A stretch of DNA of 64,000 bases from Pedobacter sp. KBW06. Its GTDB lineage: Bacteria > Bacteroidota > Bacteroidia > Sphingobacteriales > Sphingobacteriaceae. Positions 62,932 to 64,000 of this stretch are shown here, one piece after another. Position numbers and translations under genes: made by a program. The stretch's first letter is position 1. Each line of letters starts with the position of its first letter. Under the pieces are notes generated by a model. The model saw nothing but the letters and a program-made list of their open reading frames with translations. It had not been told where the DNA came from and did not search any database. The stretch covers positions 405,039 through 469,038 of the forward strand of contig NZ_QAJL01000002.1 in the NCBI RefSeq assembly GCF_003852525.1, in the 5' to 3' direction.

Positions 62932-63984
62932 TTAAATCGCAGGCTCCTGCTGACTCAGACAGTGAAAACTACCCAGTCCCCAGATGATATCCGTAGAATC
63001 AATACCTACTACTTTTCTATCCGGGAAAACATCCTGAATAATCTTCAGCGCTTTCTCATCATTCACATCCCTGAATGTAGGCACAATAACCGAAGTATTG
63101 GCAATATAGAAGTTGGCATAAGAAGCCGGTAAACGGGTATCCTCATGAATCACCGGTGAAGGCATAGGAAGCTTAACAATGTTCAATGGCTTACCATTTA
63201 ACAAACGCATCTCTTTTAATGCCGCCAGGTTCTCCTGTAACAGGATATAATTCTCATCCAGAGGATTACTCTCCACTACCGTTAAAACGGTGTCCTCGTT
63301 TACAAAACGGGTAATATCATCGATATGTCCGTCTGTGTCATCTCCAACAATACCATCACCCAGCCAAAGTACTTGTTCAGCACCATAAAACTCCAGCAAA
63401 TATTGTTCAATCACTTCTTTTGTCAGATGTGGATTTCTGTTCTTGTTCAATAAACAAGCCGTAGTGGTCAGGATGGTTCCTGCACCATTGAATTCAACAG
63501 ATCCACCCTCCATCACAATTTCAGGAAGATAAAGCGGGAGGTTAAAATGGTTGGCGATTTTAGTAGGAATCACATCATCCAGATCGAATGGCGGATATTT
63601 ACCACCCCAGGCATTGTAACCCCAGTCTACCACAGCTTTCTGATCCTGTGCCTCATTTAATAAAAATGCAGGCCCATGATCCCTGCACCAGGCATCATTG
63701 GTAGGATTCAGGTAAAACTCAACCTGACTCAGATCTGCGCCTACCTTTTCCAGTTCGGAAATGGCAAAAGCTTTGGTTTCTTCATCATTAACGTTAATTC
63801 TTACTTTCTCTCCTTCTGCTACAATTTTGATAAACTGGCAATAAGGAGTGTATATCGTTTCCAGTTTTCCTGGCCAGGATTCTTCCTTATGTGGCCAGCT
63901 TAACCATGTAGCTTCGTGCTTTACCCATTCTGCAGGAAAACGGTATCCTGCTTTTTTGGGGCTATCGTTAAATAGATTCGTCAT
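62932..63984 (-). CDS. aguA: Agmatine deiminase
   Basis: 350 residues of the guanidino-group modifying (PAD_porph) family: ATWLSWPHKEESWPG, NDAWCRDHGPAFLL, VEFNGAGTILTT, the His/Asp region GDDTDGHIDDITRFV and the catalytic Cys342 in GSFHCLSQQ. It converts agmatine to N-carbamoylputrescine for polyamine synthesis. N-carbamoylputrescine amidohydrolase, its usual partner, may lie beyond the window edge, 16 bp upstream of the start. Confidence 0.93.
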   Translation of the reverse strand: MTNLFNDSPKKAGYRFPAEWVKHEATWLSWPHKEESWPGKLETIYTPYCQFIKIVAEGEKVRINVNDEETKAFAISELEKVGADLSQVEFYLNPTNDAWCRDHGPAFLLNEAQDQKAVVDWGYNAWGGKYPPFDLDDVIPTKIANHFNLPLYLPEIVMEGGSVEFNGAGTILTTTACLLNKNRNPHLTKEVIEQYLLEFYGAEQVLWLGDGIVGDDTDGHIDDITRFVNEDTVLTVVESNPLDENYILLQENLAALKEMRLLNGKPLNIVKLPMPSPVIHEDTRLPASYANFYIANTSVIVPTFRDVNDEKALKIIQDVFPDRKVVGIDSTDIIWGLGSFHCLSQQEPAI

Positions 63985-64000
63985 CTATATATCTTTTGGT

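Overview
The window looks like chromosome of a Bacteroidota bacterium of the Sphingobacteriaceae, most like Pedobacter. The evidence is two SusC/SusD pairs, an ECF sigma/FecR/STN-TonB-receptor cascade, DUF5686 and M57-type secreted proteins, lipoproteins throughout, moderate GC, and promoters of the Bacteroidota form TTG-N18/19-TAnnTTTG. No prophage, complete insertion sequence, rRNA or CRISPR array was seen. The genus is an inference from protein character; no search was run.

Layout. 1-240: tRNA-Tyr (cut by the window edge) and tRNA-Phe behind one promoter. 350-3270: a membrane Fe-S oxidoreductase, its CCG-domain partner and a YycJ-type MBL hydrolase. 4270-12720 (minus): one apparent operon of sigma factor, FecR, STN-SusC, SusD, isoaspartyl peptidase and cyanophycinase, read here as a cyanophycin (Arg-Asp polymer) or isoaspartyl-peptide utilisation locus. 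12760-14750: mtgA and the rpsF-rpsR-rplI operon. 14755-25240: an outer-membrane protein, dnaX, icd, a DUF5686 protein, a TonB receptor and ssb. 25430-34250: a Zn-ribbon protein, ThuA, HPP, an Rrf2/NAD(P)-binding pair with a matched operator at each gene, a lipoprotein/TPR-like pair, MarR, and convergent Ada-like and AlkA-like alkylation-repair genes.

34387-44815 is the most striking segment. A 7TM-DISM membrane sensor whose C-terminus is the zinc-ribbon/helical N-terminal part of an IS1595-type transposase, without the catalytic domain, lies directly upstream of a SusC-SusD-GH3-GH30 locus. That locus resembles known beta-1,6-glucan utilisation loci. The gap between sensor and susC carries an 18-bp direct repeat (16/18 identical, 91 bp apart), so the sensor may be a membrane-bound one-component regulator of the locus.

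44860-47250 holds secreted lipoproteins, including a PL7-like jelly roll and an M57 HEIGH metalloprotease. 47350-64000 is mostly housekeeping: an RluA-type enzyme, panB, carA, an ABC-2 exporter, an imelysin-like/dihaem-peroxidase fusion with a PhoX-like protein, aqpZ, eno, an FtsB/DivIC protein, a TRIC/YadS channel, a VWA-like membrane protein, an L,D-transpeptidase, fabG and agmatine deiminase. Genes are tightly packed: four convergent pairs overlap by 4-35 bp, and most transcription units end in clear intrinsic hairpins.
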